From: HK1 sp965221725
GTDB taxonomy: Bacteria > Pseudomonadota > Gammaproteobacteria > HK1
Direction of reading: 5' to 3'
NCBI GenBank assembly: GCA_965221725.1
Contig: OZ244909.1
Span: forward strand, 558,001 to 622,000
Length of the DNA: 64,000 nt
Shown: positions 18,290-27,064 of the stretch, piece after piece
Layout: every line of letters begins with the position of its first letter
How positions within the stretch are numbered: position 1 is the stretch's first letter
The notes under the pieces: generated by a model
Told to the model about the DNA's origin: nothing
Databases searched by the model: none
Seen by the model: the letters and a program-made list of their open reading frames with translations, nothing else
Position numbers and translations under genes: made by a program

Positions 18290-18697
18290 TCAAGGGCCCG
18301 CCGGGCCCGCCCCCGAAAAGCCCAGCACCAGCCCCGCGATCACCCCGGTCTGCGCGATCAGCGCCCCGATCATCCACTTCAGCAAATCGGCCTTGAGCTC
18401 GGCCATCTGCCGCGCCTGAGATCCTTTCAGCTCCTGTATGTCTCGCTTGATCTCCTGTATCTTTTGCTCGGTGGCCGCCTCATGCTCCGCCAACCGCTGC
18501 TTCTGGGCCGCCTCATGCTCCGCCAACTGCTGCTTCTGGGCCCCCTCAAGCCGCAGCAGGTTCTCCTTGGTGGCCAGGTTGCTGTTCAGCAGGGCCACCT
18601 GCTCATCCGCCAGCGCTTCCGCCTGCTCCTCGGTAAACCCCGTCCGCGTCAGGCGCTTGACGAACCGGTGGGTGTCAAAGGCAATGGCTTCACTCAT
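18290..18697 (-). CDS. DUF1640-type coiled-coil membrane protein
   Basis: A 135-residue protein with the pattern of the DUF1640/CCDC90-like family: N-terminal AIAFDTHRFVKRLTRTGFTE, EEQAEALADEQVALLNSNLATKE region, a long coiled coil (repeated QKQxLAEHEAA at ~55-80, then IQEIKRDIQELKG), and one C-terminal membrane helix (WMIGALIAQTGVIAGLVLGF). Molecular role in bacteria is unknown. ATG 18697 has AAGGTG upstream. The gene ends 80 bases before the start of the giant autotransporter, on the same strand, and follows a second coiled-coil gene. Confidence 0.85.
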   Translation of the reverse strand: MSEAIAFDTHRFVKRLTRTGFTEEQAEALADEQVALLNSNLATKENLLRLEGAQKQQLAEHEAAQKQRLAEHEAATEQKIQEIKRDIQELKGSQARQMAELKADLLKWMIGALIAQTGVIAGLVLGFSGAGPAGP

Positions 18698-18819
18698 GGC
18701 GACACCTTACAACTGATGACAACTGATGCCGCGCCTTGGCAAATTCGCGGCGCAGGTCCAGCATCCCCATAGAGGCTGAGCGCCGTCGGCGCCGTCCGGG
18801 ATTGGTCCCGCCGGCCGGC

Positions 18820-19542
18820 TCAGGCCGCGAGGGTTTCGATCACGTCGCCCTTGCGCTGCAGCACGGCCACGCCTTGGGCCAGCGCCGCCTTCTTGAGATC
18901 GTCGTGGATATGGAAGGCGGCCAGAGCGAACCGCTGCCGCCGGCCGGCGTGCTCGGGGAACAAGCGCCGGAAATTGGGCGCCTTCTCGTTGAGCAGGCGC
19001 TCAAGGTCGTTCCCGTGCGCCTTGTGCTTGACCTCCACCACGAACACCTCGCTGCCGTTCACCAGCAGCAGGTCGAACTCGTCCTCCACGCCGCCGCGGC
19101 TGCGCGTGACGTTCCTGTCGATGAAATCGAAGCGCGTCCCCGCCAGCACCGGATCGGCCTTGAGGCTGTTGTGGTAGAACTCCTCGGCCGCCGCCCCCAG
19201 GTTGTTGCCCACGCCGCCGTACATCTCCGCCAGCTTGTCAATCTTGGCAGCGGTCTGCGCGAGCTTGGCATCGGTCTTCGCCAGCTGGGCATCGGTGCGC
19301 GCCAACTGGGCCTCGGTGCGCGCCTGCTGGGCGGCGTTTTCCGCCAACTGGGCCTCGGTGCGCGCCTGCTGGGCGGCGTTTTCCGCCAACTGGGCCTCGG
19401 TGCGCGCCTGCTGGGCGGCGTTTTCCGCCAACTTGGCCTCGGTGCGCGCCTGCTGGGCGGCGTTTTCCGCCAGCTGGGCATCGGTGCGGTCTTGCGCCAC
19501 GGCCAAGCCGGCAACCAGCGCTTTCAGTTCATCGTCGGTCAT
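18820..19542 (-). CDS. Coiled-coil protein with nuclease-fold C-terminus (DUF3782-like)
   Basis: The N-terminal ~100 residues form a coiled coil that includes four near-identical 14-residue units (LAENAAQQARTEAQ, residues 24-79), then shorter variants. The C-terminal part (EEFYHNSL, GVEDEFDLLLVNGSEVFVVE, VKHKA) has the E-(x)n-D-(x)n-ExK pattern of the PD-(D/E)xK fold, as in DUF3782 proteins. ATG 19542 has a perfect AAGGAGG at 19551-19557. Role unknown. The IS element at 19631-21723 is inserted about 90 bases upstream of the start. Confidence 0.82.
   Translation of the reverse strand: MTDDELKALVAGLAVAQDRTDAQLAENAAQQARTEAKLAENAAQQARTEAQLAENAAQQARTEAQLAENAAQQARTEAQLARTDAQLAKTDAKLAQTAAKIDKLAEMYGGVGNNLGAAAEEFYHNSLKADPVLAGTRFDFIDRNVTRSRGGVEDEFDLLLVNGSEVFVVEVKHKAHGNDLERLLNEKAPNFRRLFPEHAGRRQRFALAAFHIHDDLKKAALAQGVAVLQRKGDVIETLAA
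19306..19473 (-). repeat. Four tandem 42-bp units in the coiled-coil gene
   Basis: Four almost identical 42-base units encode LAENAAQQARTEAQ or -K. Unit length is a multiple of three, so copy-number change would alter coiled-coil length without breaking the frame. Confidence 0.9.
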
Positions 19543-19572
19543 GGAGCAAACCTCCTTGCGGCTCGGCGACTC

Positions 19573-19578
19573 AGTATA
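19573..19578 (-). promoter_or_regulatory. Possible -10 element of the coiled-coil gene
   Basis: TATACT on the minus strand, about 30 bases before the start codon at 19542. No convincing -35 is seen at the usual spacing. The insertion sequence begins 52 bases further upstream. Confidence 0.35.
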
Positions 19579-19630
19579 TCCCCATTATCCTGCCAGCGCC
19601 CGCGCATGGCGGCTTGTGCTCGCCAGGGCC

Positions 19631-21723
19631 CAGGGCTATTCAAAAGTCCTGGCGGCGACCGGGGCTTCCGGTGGTTTTTTTGCTGGCCATTCAAAAAGTC
19701 GTTGTGTCAGAAGGTCGCCATGGACGTGTTGTGCGGAAGTGGCGCTGTGGGGTGGCTGCGCGAGGTGGAGGTGCGTCCGGTTCGCGGCGTGGAGGAGCGG
19801 CGGCGCTGGGACGCACTGATGCGCGAGCACCACTACCTGCCCTTCCGCGGGCTTTTCGGCAAGTCGCTGCGTCATGTGGCGGTTCGCGGCGGCAGCTGGC
19901 TGGCGCTGCTCGGCTGGCAGGCGGGGGCGTTCAAGGTGGGGGTTCGGGACTCGTGGATCGGCTGGACGCGGGAGCGGCAGTTCGCGCGGCTGCACCTGAT
20001 CGCGAACAACGCCCGGTGCGCGGTTCTTCCCGCCGGCACGGTGCCGAACCTGGCGTCGCGGGCGCTGGGGCTTAGCCTGCGGCGGCTTGCGGGGGACTTG
20101 CGGGACGCGCACGGCTACCCGGTGCTGCTGGCGGAGACGTTCGTGGATCCGTCGCGGTTCGAGGGGACGTGCTACCGGGCGTCGAACCGGGTCTGCCTGG
20201 GGCGCACGCGGGGCTTCTCGCGCGAGCCGGGCGGGTCGGCGCGGTGGCGGGGGAACGGCCAGCCGAAGGAGGTGCACGTGTACGAGATTGAGGGCGGCGC
20301 GGCGTCGGCGCTGAGCGGCGTCGCACTGCCGGACGGCTGGCGGTCGGGCGGGGCCGGGGAGGCGCCGGCGGCTTCGGAGCTGCGCAGCCTGCCTGCGTTC
20401 CTTGAGGACATGCCGGACTTGCGCAAGGCGCGCGGCGTGCGCTACGGGCTGGCCTGCTCCGCGACGATCATGATCGCCGCGCGGCTGGCGGGCTACCGCG
20501 GGGTGGCCGCGTTCGGCGAGTTCGCGGCGCGGCTGGACCAGGAGCAGCTGCGGGCCGCGGGCGCGTTCTTCAGCCCGAGCCGGCGGCGCTGGACGGCGCC
20601 GGCGGCATCCACGTTCCACTACATCCTGTCGTCGCTGCCGCCGGACGCCCCGGACCGGGCGCTGGGCGCGTGGTCGCGCCACTGCGGCGCGGGTGCGCCG
20701 GTGGCGCTGGACGGCAAGGACGTGCGCGGCGCCTCGAGGCGGGCGGGGGACGGGCGCGTCATGCTGGTCGCCGCCGTCGAGCACGGCAGCGGGCTGGTGC
20801 TCGGCCAGGTGCAGGTGGGCGACAGGACCAACGAGATCCCGGCGGCGCGCGAACTGACCCGGGCGCTCGACCTGCGGGGCCGGACGGTGACGCTGCACGC
20901 GCTGCACGCGCAGCACGAGACCGCCCGCGCCCTGGTCGAGGACGGCGGCGCCGACTACGTGGTCGCCGCCGTCAAGGACAACCAGCCGACCATGCTCGAC
21001 GACCTGCGGGCGATCGACTGGAGCAAGGCGCGGCACGCCGACGGCGGCTGGGAGAAGGGCCACTGACGCCTGGAGCGGCGGCGCTGCGCCGCGCTCGACC
21101 TCGACGGCCCGCAGCGGGAGGGCTTCGCCGGCCTGCACGGGCGTCGGCAGGCGTTGCGCATCGAGCGCGAGCGGCGCCTGCCCAAGCAGGGCACGCAGCG
21201 CCGGGAGACCGCCTACGGCCTCACCTCGCTCGACGCCGCACGGGCCGGCCCCGAGGAGATCGCCGCCCTGGTCCGCCGTCACTGGGAGATCGAGAACCGC
21301 CTGCACTCCGTGCGCGACTTCACCTACGACGAGGACCGCGGCCGGGCGCACGTCGGCAACCTGCCGCGCCACCTCGCCTGCCCGACCAACGCCGCCATCT
21401 CCATCGTGCGCCGCGAGGGCCGGTTCCGGCACCTGCCGCCCGCCAACCGGCACTACGCCGTCCGCCCGCAGGAGGCCCTCGACGCCGTCCTCAAGCCGCC
21501 GGCCAGCGACAAGGGCGCCGCCTCCCGCCCAAAGCCGGCCCCCGCCCGCCGTCGGTCGAAACGCCGCGCAAGCCAGCCCTCGGCCACGCCCCGAATCCGA
21601 ACCCCGCAGGCCAAAAGCCCGCCAATGCGGGCGAAACGGCGCCTCGCCAACCAGCCGAAACCCGCCGACGCCTCGGCCGCCTCGCCCCACTGCCGGAAAG
21701 CCACGGACTTTTGAATAGGCCTG
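19631..21723 (+). mobile_element. ISAs1-family insertion sequence with DruA-like domain
   Basis: The element has 19-bp terminal inverted repeats, CAGGGCTATTCAAAAGTCC (19631-19649) and CAGGCCTATTCAAAAGTCC read inward from 21723, differing at one base. It is flanked by a perfect 10-bp direct repeat CGCCAGGGCC (19621-19630 and 21724-21733), the expected target duplication size for ISAs1. Total length 2,093 bp. It carries one transposase gene, broken by a stop codon. It lies between the coiled-coil genes and an apparently empty stretch. Confidence 0.9.
19720..21714 (+). pseudogene. DUF4338 (DruA-like)-ISAs1 transposase fusion with in-frame stop
   Basis: The N-terminal ~190 residues match the DUF4338 pattern known from DruA of the Druantia defence system (MREHHYLPFRGLFGKSLRHV, FARLHLIANNARCAVLP, VLLAETFVDPSRFEGTCYRA). 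The rest is an ISAs1 transposase: helper region (AFLEDMPDLRKARGVRYGLA), catalytic Asp in VALDGKDVRGA, ADYVVAAVKDNQ, and catalytic Glu in RRHWEIENRLHSVRDFTYDE. A TGA at 21064-21066 interrupts the frame right after EKGH; the same frame continues with RLERRRCAALDLDGPQREGF to 21714. One base change (GGA to TGA) explains it, since GH-GR-LERR restores the family pattern. The element is probably no longer self-mobile. ATG 19720 is the first Met in the element-encoded frame. Confidence 0.88.
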
Positions 21724-21733
21724 CGCCAGGGCC

Positions 21734-22663
21734 CGCGACCGCGACCGGTCCGGCCCGAAAGCGACGCCGACCGCGCAGCCCCCGCACAGTCTGTGGGCGA
21801 ACGGCCTCAATGCAGGCTCGACAACGCCTTGCACCCCCTCAGGGGAAAGGTGCACGACCCGCGTGATGATGCCGACGCCCCCCGCCGGCCCCCGGCAGCT
21901 CACCTACTCGGCCCCGCCGGACGCTGGCGGCCCGTATCTGCGCCGGCTGCCGTGATGGGGCTGGAAAAGCGGGATGTGGCGTGACTCACCGCTCAGTGTT
22001 GCGACGTCATGCGCACGGGGGAGGGAGGCCCCGCGTCGGTGCCGACGATATTCGATGTTCGGCCGAGCGCCGCCGCGACGCTCGGCGGCGCTTCTGGTCG
22101 AACCGAGCAGCATACGACTTGATGACGGGCGGTGCGCGCCCTCGTGCACAGGCGGTGTCGCTTTCATGGGAGATGGTGTTCGGGTCGGGGTTTCTCGTCG
22201 TCGGCGGTGCTCACATCGTATGTGCCACACATACCACGCTGCGCATGGCGGTCTGGTTGCCGACATTGATGACGCGCTCACCAGCCCAGTTCCGGAAAGA
22301 TCCATGTCCGATCATCTGAAATGGTGACGGCATCCAGCACGCCGCCCTGGACGATGTGCGATCGACGACGGGCAATATCCGAAAGCCCAATGCTTGCTGT
22401 CTGGGGATAACTTCCTCGCACGTCCGGCCGGGATATCCCTCGGGTACCGGGTGCGGCCGGTACGGCGTGGGGCAGGTTCAAGTGAGCGATGCCGAACCTG
22501 GAGCGGCCTCGTCTCGGCGGGACGCGGCAGACGGTGACGGGCAGCACACGACGGCGATCTTCGCGGCCCTGTACAATGTGCGCCCGCAGTGGCATCGCTG
22601 ATGACCATATGGCGCGTGATGCCGTCGTCTCAGCGACCTACGGGGATGGGGGATTCCCTGAAG
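21734..22663. other. Intergenic region, no gene supported
   Basis: Many short overlapping frames exist. The best is on the minus strand (22595 to 22278, ending RTWIFPELGW, with HIVQG occurring twice), which could be part of a decayed gene but has no recognised family and no clear ribosome site. Base composition falls along this stretch towards the AT-richer island at 22.6-25.8 kb. Confidence 0.4.
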
Positions 22664-23215
22664 ATGAAACATCTGTTGTATTGGATACTTACCGCAACCT
22701 CGCTTTCCGGCTGCATAGTCGCACAGATACCATCCGCGCCCAGCGAAAGCGAGGGCAGCACGGCGGTAAGTGCTGATGCGGAATTCGGTGAGCTTGATCG
22801 GGTGCACTGGACCGTGGATTGCGGGCTACCAACCCGGGACAACCCACTCATCGACCTTCTTTCCGACCAATTCGAACTTGGACCGACTACGCAGGATGCA
22901 GGCCACTATCTTGCGAAGACCCTCCATCGGCCCCATTCAGAGGGAGGCTTAAGCACCGAGATGTGGGTGCTCTCGCCTGGCCTCGGGGAGTGGTGGAGAC
23001 TCAAGGCGATTCGGGTACACCCGGAGGATCTACCGAAGCTCACCTCGAATGCTGTCGAAGACGGAGCCTACCGCGCCATCGACATCCGCCAAATCGTGGA
23101 CTCGCCATTGCTGCCAGAGCCCATCGTGGTGCGCGGAAGCAAGGAGGAGGCGATGGTGAATGTGCGGATACTGGCTCGGCTACCTGAGTTCGACCGATTA
23201 CGATGCGGACCGTAG
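22664..23215 (+). CDS. Putative lipoprotein, 183 residues
   Basis: ATG 22664 begins a typical lipoprotein signal: MKHLLYWILTATSLSGC, with lipobox LSGC, so Cys17 would be lipidated and the protein anchored in a membrane facing the periplasm. The rest (FGELDRVHWTVDCGLPTRDN, GEWWRLKAIRVHPEDLPKL, AIDIRQIVDSPLLPEPIVVR) is not a family I recognise. A G run just upstream of GGATTCCCTGAAG may serve as ribosome site. Composition is less GC-rich than the flanking housekeeping genes, so it is probably island cargo. Confidence 0.65.
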   Translation: MKHLLYWILTATSLSGCIVAQIPSAPSESEGSTAVSADAEFGELDRVHWTVDCGLPTRDNPLIDLLSDQFELGPTTQDAGHYLAKTLHRPHSEGGLSTEMWVLSPGLGEWWRLKAIRVHPEDLPKLTSNAVEDGAYRAIDIRQIVDSPLLPEPIVVRGSKEEAMVNVRILARLPEFDRLRCGP

Positions 23216-23306
23216 TCCGTCTCGCTGGAGAATCGGCTCAAATTGCGATGATATGTCCCGAGCGCTATAGCCGTTGAGCACGAAACGGAACCGAGTAACG
23301 CGAGCA

Positions 23307-23831
23307 ATGGAACCTTTGGTCGTTCTCCTCGTAATCGCAGTGGGATTGTACTTTTTTCTCCAGAGATTATTCGGGAACCCCCCGCGCAGGCGACGCCGCC
23401 CACGCAGACAACACCGCTCGGACACACTCGCTGGTAAAGCCTATGTCACTGACGGTGACGGGATTCGCGTATCCGGACAGGAAGTACGATTCGCCGGTCT
23501 TGACGCACCCGAGTTCGATCAGGTCGCGAAACACCGGGACGGCTATTGGTTCGGGCACGGAAAACGTGTGAAGAGTGCTTTGATCCAGGAGATTGGCGGC
23601 AAGCGGGTTTACGTCACGGTCGAAGACTACGACAGGTTCGGACGTGCGGTTGGGGTCATCACCTGCAACGGCAAAGATGTCGGGGAATGGCTCGTCCGAG
23701 AAGGACACGCGATCGCTGCTTATTCCAAACGATACAAACATGTTGAACGGGAGGCGCAACAGGCCAAACGGGGAATGTGGGATCATGCTGTGAACATCGA
23801 TCCCCGGCGGTGGCGGCATCGACGTCGCTAG
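23307..23831 (+). CDS. Membrane-anchored thermonuclease-family protein
   Basis: A 174-residue protein of the staphylococcal nuclease (SNase-like) family, which cleaves phosphodiester bonds in DNA or RNA. One membrane helix lies at the start (MEPLVVLLVIAVGLYFFLQR), then a basic linker (PRRRRRPRRQHR) and the OB-fold nuclease domain. Catalytic-site positions are preserved: DGDGI, Arg and Glu of VRFAGLDAPEF, and Arg of YDRFGRAVG. The helix suggests the domain faces the periplasm. ATG 23307 is preferred over a TTG 33 bases upstream because it directly starts the hydrophobic helix. It follows the lipoprotein gene by 91 bases on the same strand. Confidence 0.82.
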   Translation: MEPLVVLLVIAVGLYFFLQRLFGNPPRRRRRPRRQHRSDTLAGKAYVTDGDGIRVSGQEVRFAGLDAPEFDQVAKHRDGYWFGHGKRVKSALIQEIGGKRVYVTVEDYDRFGRAVGVITCNGKDVGEWLVREGHAIAAYSKRYKHVEREAQQAKRGMWDHAVNIDPRRWRHRRR

Positions 23832-24241
23832 CGTCCAAAACGAGAAAAACGCCGAAGGATGCCTCAATTCTGGATTTGGCGGCCAGTGAGCGTATATCGC
23901 TCTGTGCGTAGACGCTGACAGCGTTAGGGAGTGGGAGATTGGCTCAGACGGTTATGTATGCTGCGATGATAGCGTCGGCGGGGAACTCTGGGAAGGTCAG
24001 CACGCCGAACCAATGCGGTTGGTCCAATGCAGAAATATCCGTCGAATCGCATAAGAGAGGGGCAAGGAAGTCATGGAAGCGGCCGAATGATATTGTTTTT
24101 TAATACAACCGCAATTCATAGTGATTTAACAATGATGCGGAAATCACTCTGATCTTGATGTAAACAAGCCCTGACTTTCTCGCAATCAGTGACCCGATAC
24201 CTAGAGCAAATCCCCTGCAAGTAGTCGATGTAGGTTGAGTC
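23832..24241. other. AT-rich intergenic region
   Basis: No gene recognised in 410 bases. It is AT-rich, especially from 24080 to 24230, and probably holds the promoter of the FRG-TPR gene, but I cannot point to a convincing -35/-10 pair. Confidence 0.45.
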
Positions 24242-25777
24242 ATGACTCCTGAAGAGATCGTACAAGCGGTTGTTAATCAGTCTAAATTTATGACACGGCC
24301 TGTATATCGAGGCCAAGCCGATGCCGACTGGCAACCGGAATCGGGAGCTGTTCGCCGCTTACGGAATGCGTACAGCGAAGATTTTCCAGTAGACGAAAAT
24401 GATCTCCAGAGGTTGGTAGATGAATATCAAAAAGAGAAATTAATAATGCCGATGCAAATCATTGATGGAAACAATAGTTTTTCCGATTTGCAGAGATTAT
24501 CCGTGCTCCAGCATCAAGGAGCAGCCACAGGACTTCTGGATTTCACGGAATATCTCTTAGTCGCTCTTTGGTTCGCATGCAAAAAATTACCAGATAAAGA
24601 CAAGGACGCCAAGATTTTCGTGCTGGATATTGGAAATCCTCAAATCGCACGAAATGGCCGTTCCTTGGCAGATCCATTCGATGCAGGACAGATGACCGTA
24701 TACTACGAGCCTGATCGTTCACTTGGAGCTCGGATTATTGCGCAGCAAAGCATATTCGTGATCTGCAATCCTCGGATACCGGATCAGCACCTTCTATCGA
24801 TAGTTATACCACAAGCATCTAAGGAACCATTAAAGAATTACCTTACGCAACTGGGATTGTCGAAGATAGCGTTGTTCGGTGACGTTCCGGGTTTGGCGGC
24901 GGCGAATACGACCAGCATACCATTACAACGCAAAAGATCACCTAAACCAGAACAAATTCGAGATCGTGGAAATCGCGCCTATCAGACAGGACGATACGAA
25001 GACGCACTTGCTGCATATGAACTCTATGCGGAAACTATGCCCCACGTGGCGCAACCTCATTGCCTCAAGGGAGATGCGCTCGCCGCACTCCGACGATTTA
25101 AGGATGCGGAACAAGCCTACACGAAAGCAATCAAAAATATAGAAAAACCGATTTATCTTAGTGAATACATAATCGAGAATCCGGAATTTATTGCTAATAT
25201 CATGCGCCATGCGTTGTTCTACAATCGCGGCAACGCACGCGCAGCGACTGATAATCACCTTGGAGCAGTAGAAGATTTTGGCACTTCTTTACAGCATGGT
25301 TATGGCTCCAAGCGTGATGTATTGAAAAATCGTGGAAATTCGAAATTCGCTTTGCATATGTTTACGGAAGCTTATCAAGACTTCGAAGCTGCAGCGTTAG
25401 AAAGAGAAGGGAGTGATACAGCTCTCGCCATGGGCAACTGCAAAGTCATGATGGGGGAATTCGAGAATGCCCTCCAATGGTACTTGAGTGGCATCGATAT
25501 CGGATCGGAGGGTGCATCTTCTTATTGCCGTAAGAACGCGCAACAACTTCATTGGATCTTGAAAACACTTGATGGACTCGAATTCCAGGTAAGACACGAG
25601 GGATCCATAGTATTCGTCGAGGCTTCGCATCTACGAGGGCCGCCACGTCGCATCCCAATCGCAGGCAATTCGGGGAATACTGGGAATATCCCTTCAGGCA
25701 TGGTCACGGCGCACGGCGGGGAAGGCTATGAAGGTATGGATGGATTCGCCGTAGTGATCGGACCTCCAGCCTCCTGA
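24242..25777 (+). CDS. FRG domain-TPR protein
   Basis: N-terminal FRG domain (VYRGQADADWQPESGAVRRL near residue 21; VLQHQGAATGLLDFTEYLLV near 88; ADPFDAGQMTVYYEPD near 142), then from about residue 245 tetratricopeptide-like repeats (RDRGNRAYQTGRYEDALAAY, CLKGDALAALRRFKDAEQAY, NRGNSKFALHMFTEAYQDFE). TPRs usually bind other proteins; the FRG domain has no settled activity. Length is 511 residues with ATG 24242. Codon use and composition are strikingly AT-rich compared with everything else in the window, a clear sign of horizontal transfer. It ends 88 bases before, and converges with, two tandem integrase genes, so it is likely cargo of that element. A defence or stress role is possible but is inference from context only. 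Confidence 0.85.
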   Translation: MTPEEIVQAVVNQSKFMTRPVYRGQADADWQPESGAVRRLRNAYSEDFPVDENDLQRLVDEYQKEKLIMPMQIIDGNNSFSDLQRLSVLQHQGAATGLLDFTEYLLVALWFACKKLPDKDKDAKIFVLDIGNPQIARNGRSLADPFDAGQMTVYYEPDRSLGARIIAQQSIFVICNPRIPDQHLLSIVIPQASKEPLKNYLTQLGLSKIALFGDVPGLAAANTTSIPLQRKRSPKPEQIRDRGNRAYQTGRYEDALAAYELYAETMPHVAQPHCLKGDALAALRRFKDAEQAYTKAIKNIEKPIYLSEYIIENPEFIANIMRHALFYNRGNARAATDNHLGAVEDFGTSLQHGYGSKRDVLKNRGNSKFALHMFTEAYQDFEAAALEREGSDTALAMGNCKVMMGEFENALQWYLSGIDIGSEGASSYCRKNAQQLHWILKTLDGLEFQVRHEGSIVFVEASHLRGPPRRIPIAGNSGNTGNIPSGMVTAHGGEGYEGMDGFAVVIGPPAS

Positions 25778-25864
25778 GATCGCGGTGCTCGCCAGCTTCA
25801 CAGCCAGCCAAGCCTTGTGAGAGGGGCAGAATCTATCCTTCCCTGTTCACTGGGTCCGCAGGCT

Positions 25865-27061
25865 TCAGCGATACCGACTCTCGTCTGTCCCGAAGAGGTC
25901 TGCGGCGAGGCTCTCGGCGATGCGGGCGGCGGACTCGTGGACCGAGTCTCGGGCCAGATGTGCGTACCGGGCGGTGGTTTCCACTTGGCTGTGACCAAGC
26001 AGCTTCCCAATCATCGGCAGGCTCTCGCCGAGCGCGAGGGCGCGGGAGGCAAAGCCGTGGCGCAAATCATGAATCCGCATATCGTCCAGTCCAGCGCGGA
26101 TGCGGATGACCTTCCAGGCGTGAGCGAGGTCATGAAGATGTGTGCCGGACTGGCGGCCGGTGATGACCCATGGGCTGTCAGGGTCGCGGGGAAGATGGGC
26201 GAGCAGCGTCACCGCCATGGGCGGGAGAGCAATCACCCGGGGGCCAGTCTTGGTGTCGGGGAGGCGGAGTTCCCGGGCGTCGAGAGCGACATGGTCCCAG
26301 CGCAGGGTGAGGATTTCCGACTTCCGGCAGCCGGTCAGCATCAGCAGGCGAATCGCGGCGACGGCGGAGGCGGACGCGCTGCCTTCGGTCTCGGCTTGGT
26401 CGAGGACCTGTCCGAGCCGGGTGAACTCGGCGTCGGTGAGGAACCGCTCGCGCTCGCGCGGCGGATACTTCGCGATGCTGCGGCACGGATTACAGCCCTC
26501 GGGGACCAATCCCCAGTCCGCAGCGAGCCGGTACATCAGCGCGAGGGTACGGACCACCATGTTGGCGATGGAAGGCGAGTGAGAGAGCTTGTGGTGGAAC
26601 TCCCTGATCTGCGTGGGCTCCACCGCCGCCAGGGCCAATTTGCCGAACTCCGGCACGATATACCGGTGAACCGCCGTACGGGTCCACCCCAAGGTGGCCG
26701 GCTTGTAGCGCACTGCGGCGTACTCGGCGAGGAAGCGCTCGGCGAGGGCGCCGACCGTCGGCGCTGCTGTGCGTGGTGCTGTGAGCGGTTCGGGGGTCGG
26801 GGCCTCACCCGCCTTCACCCGGGCGATGATGCGCGCCGCGCGCTGGCGGGCCTGCTCGGCGGTGAGCACCCCGTGGCGGCCGACCGTGACCCGTTTCGGT
26901 CTCTTGGGTCCCCGGGCCTGGGCGACGTAGACCTTGCCGCCCGTCGGGTAGACCCGCACGCCGAACCCGGTGAGGGCGCGGTCCCAGAAGACGATGTCCT
27001 TCTCAACCCTCAAGCGCTCGACGGTGCGGCTCGAGAGGGTGCGCGGGCCGAGGGTCGCCAT
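25865..27061 (-). CDS. Tyrosine recombinase/integrase (second of a tandem pair)
   Basis: A 398-residue phage-type integrase: N-terminal arm-binding domain (FWDRALTGFGVRVYPTGGKV), SAM-like core-binding domain (LAERFLAEYAAVRYKPATLG) and C-terminal catalytic domain with all expected residues: Arg in LTGCRKSEILTLRW, HxxR in RIHDLRHGFAS, His in LGHSQVETTARYAHL and Tyr in the same string. The start ATG at 27061 lies 3 bases past the stop of the upstream integrase gene, implying coupled translation. The two proteins are clear paralogues. Confidence 0.92.
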   Translation of the reverse strand: MATLGPRTLSSRTVERLRVEKDIVFWDRALTGFGVRVYPTGGKVYVAQARGPKRPKRVTVGRHGVLTAEQARQRAARIIARVKAGEAPTPEPLTAPRTAAPTVGALAERFLAEYAAVRYKPATLGWTRTAVHRYIVPEFGKLALAAVEPTQIREFHHKLSHSPSIANMVVRTLALMYRLAADWGLVPEGCNPCRSIAKYPPRERERFLTDAEFTRLGQVLDQAETEGSASASAVAAIRLLMLTGCRKSEILTLRWDHVALDARELRLPDTKTGPRVIALPPMAVTLLAHLPRDPDSPWVITGRQSGTHLHDLAHAWKVIRIRAGLDDMRIHDLRHGFASRALALGESLPMIGKLLGHSQVETTARYAHLARDSVHESAARIAESLAADLFGTDESRYR

Positions 27062-27064
27062 GCG

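Noticed and set aside
19306..19473. Possible CRISPR array
   Set aside because: The 42-bp units are directly adjacent with no spacers and encode a coiled coil.
22278..22595. A 105-codon minus-strand frame ending RTWIFPELGW
   Set aside because: Partly protein-like, but no family, no ribosome site and surrounded by other open frames; kept only as a remark.
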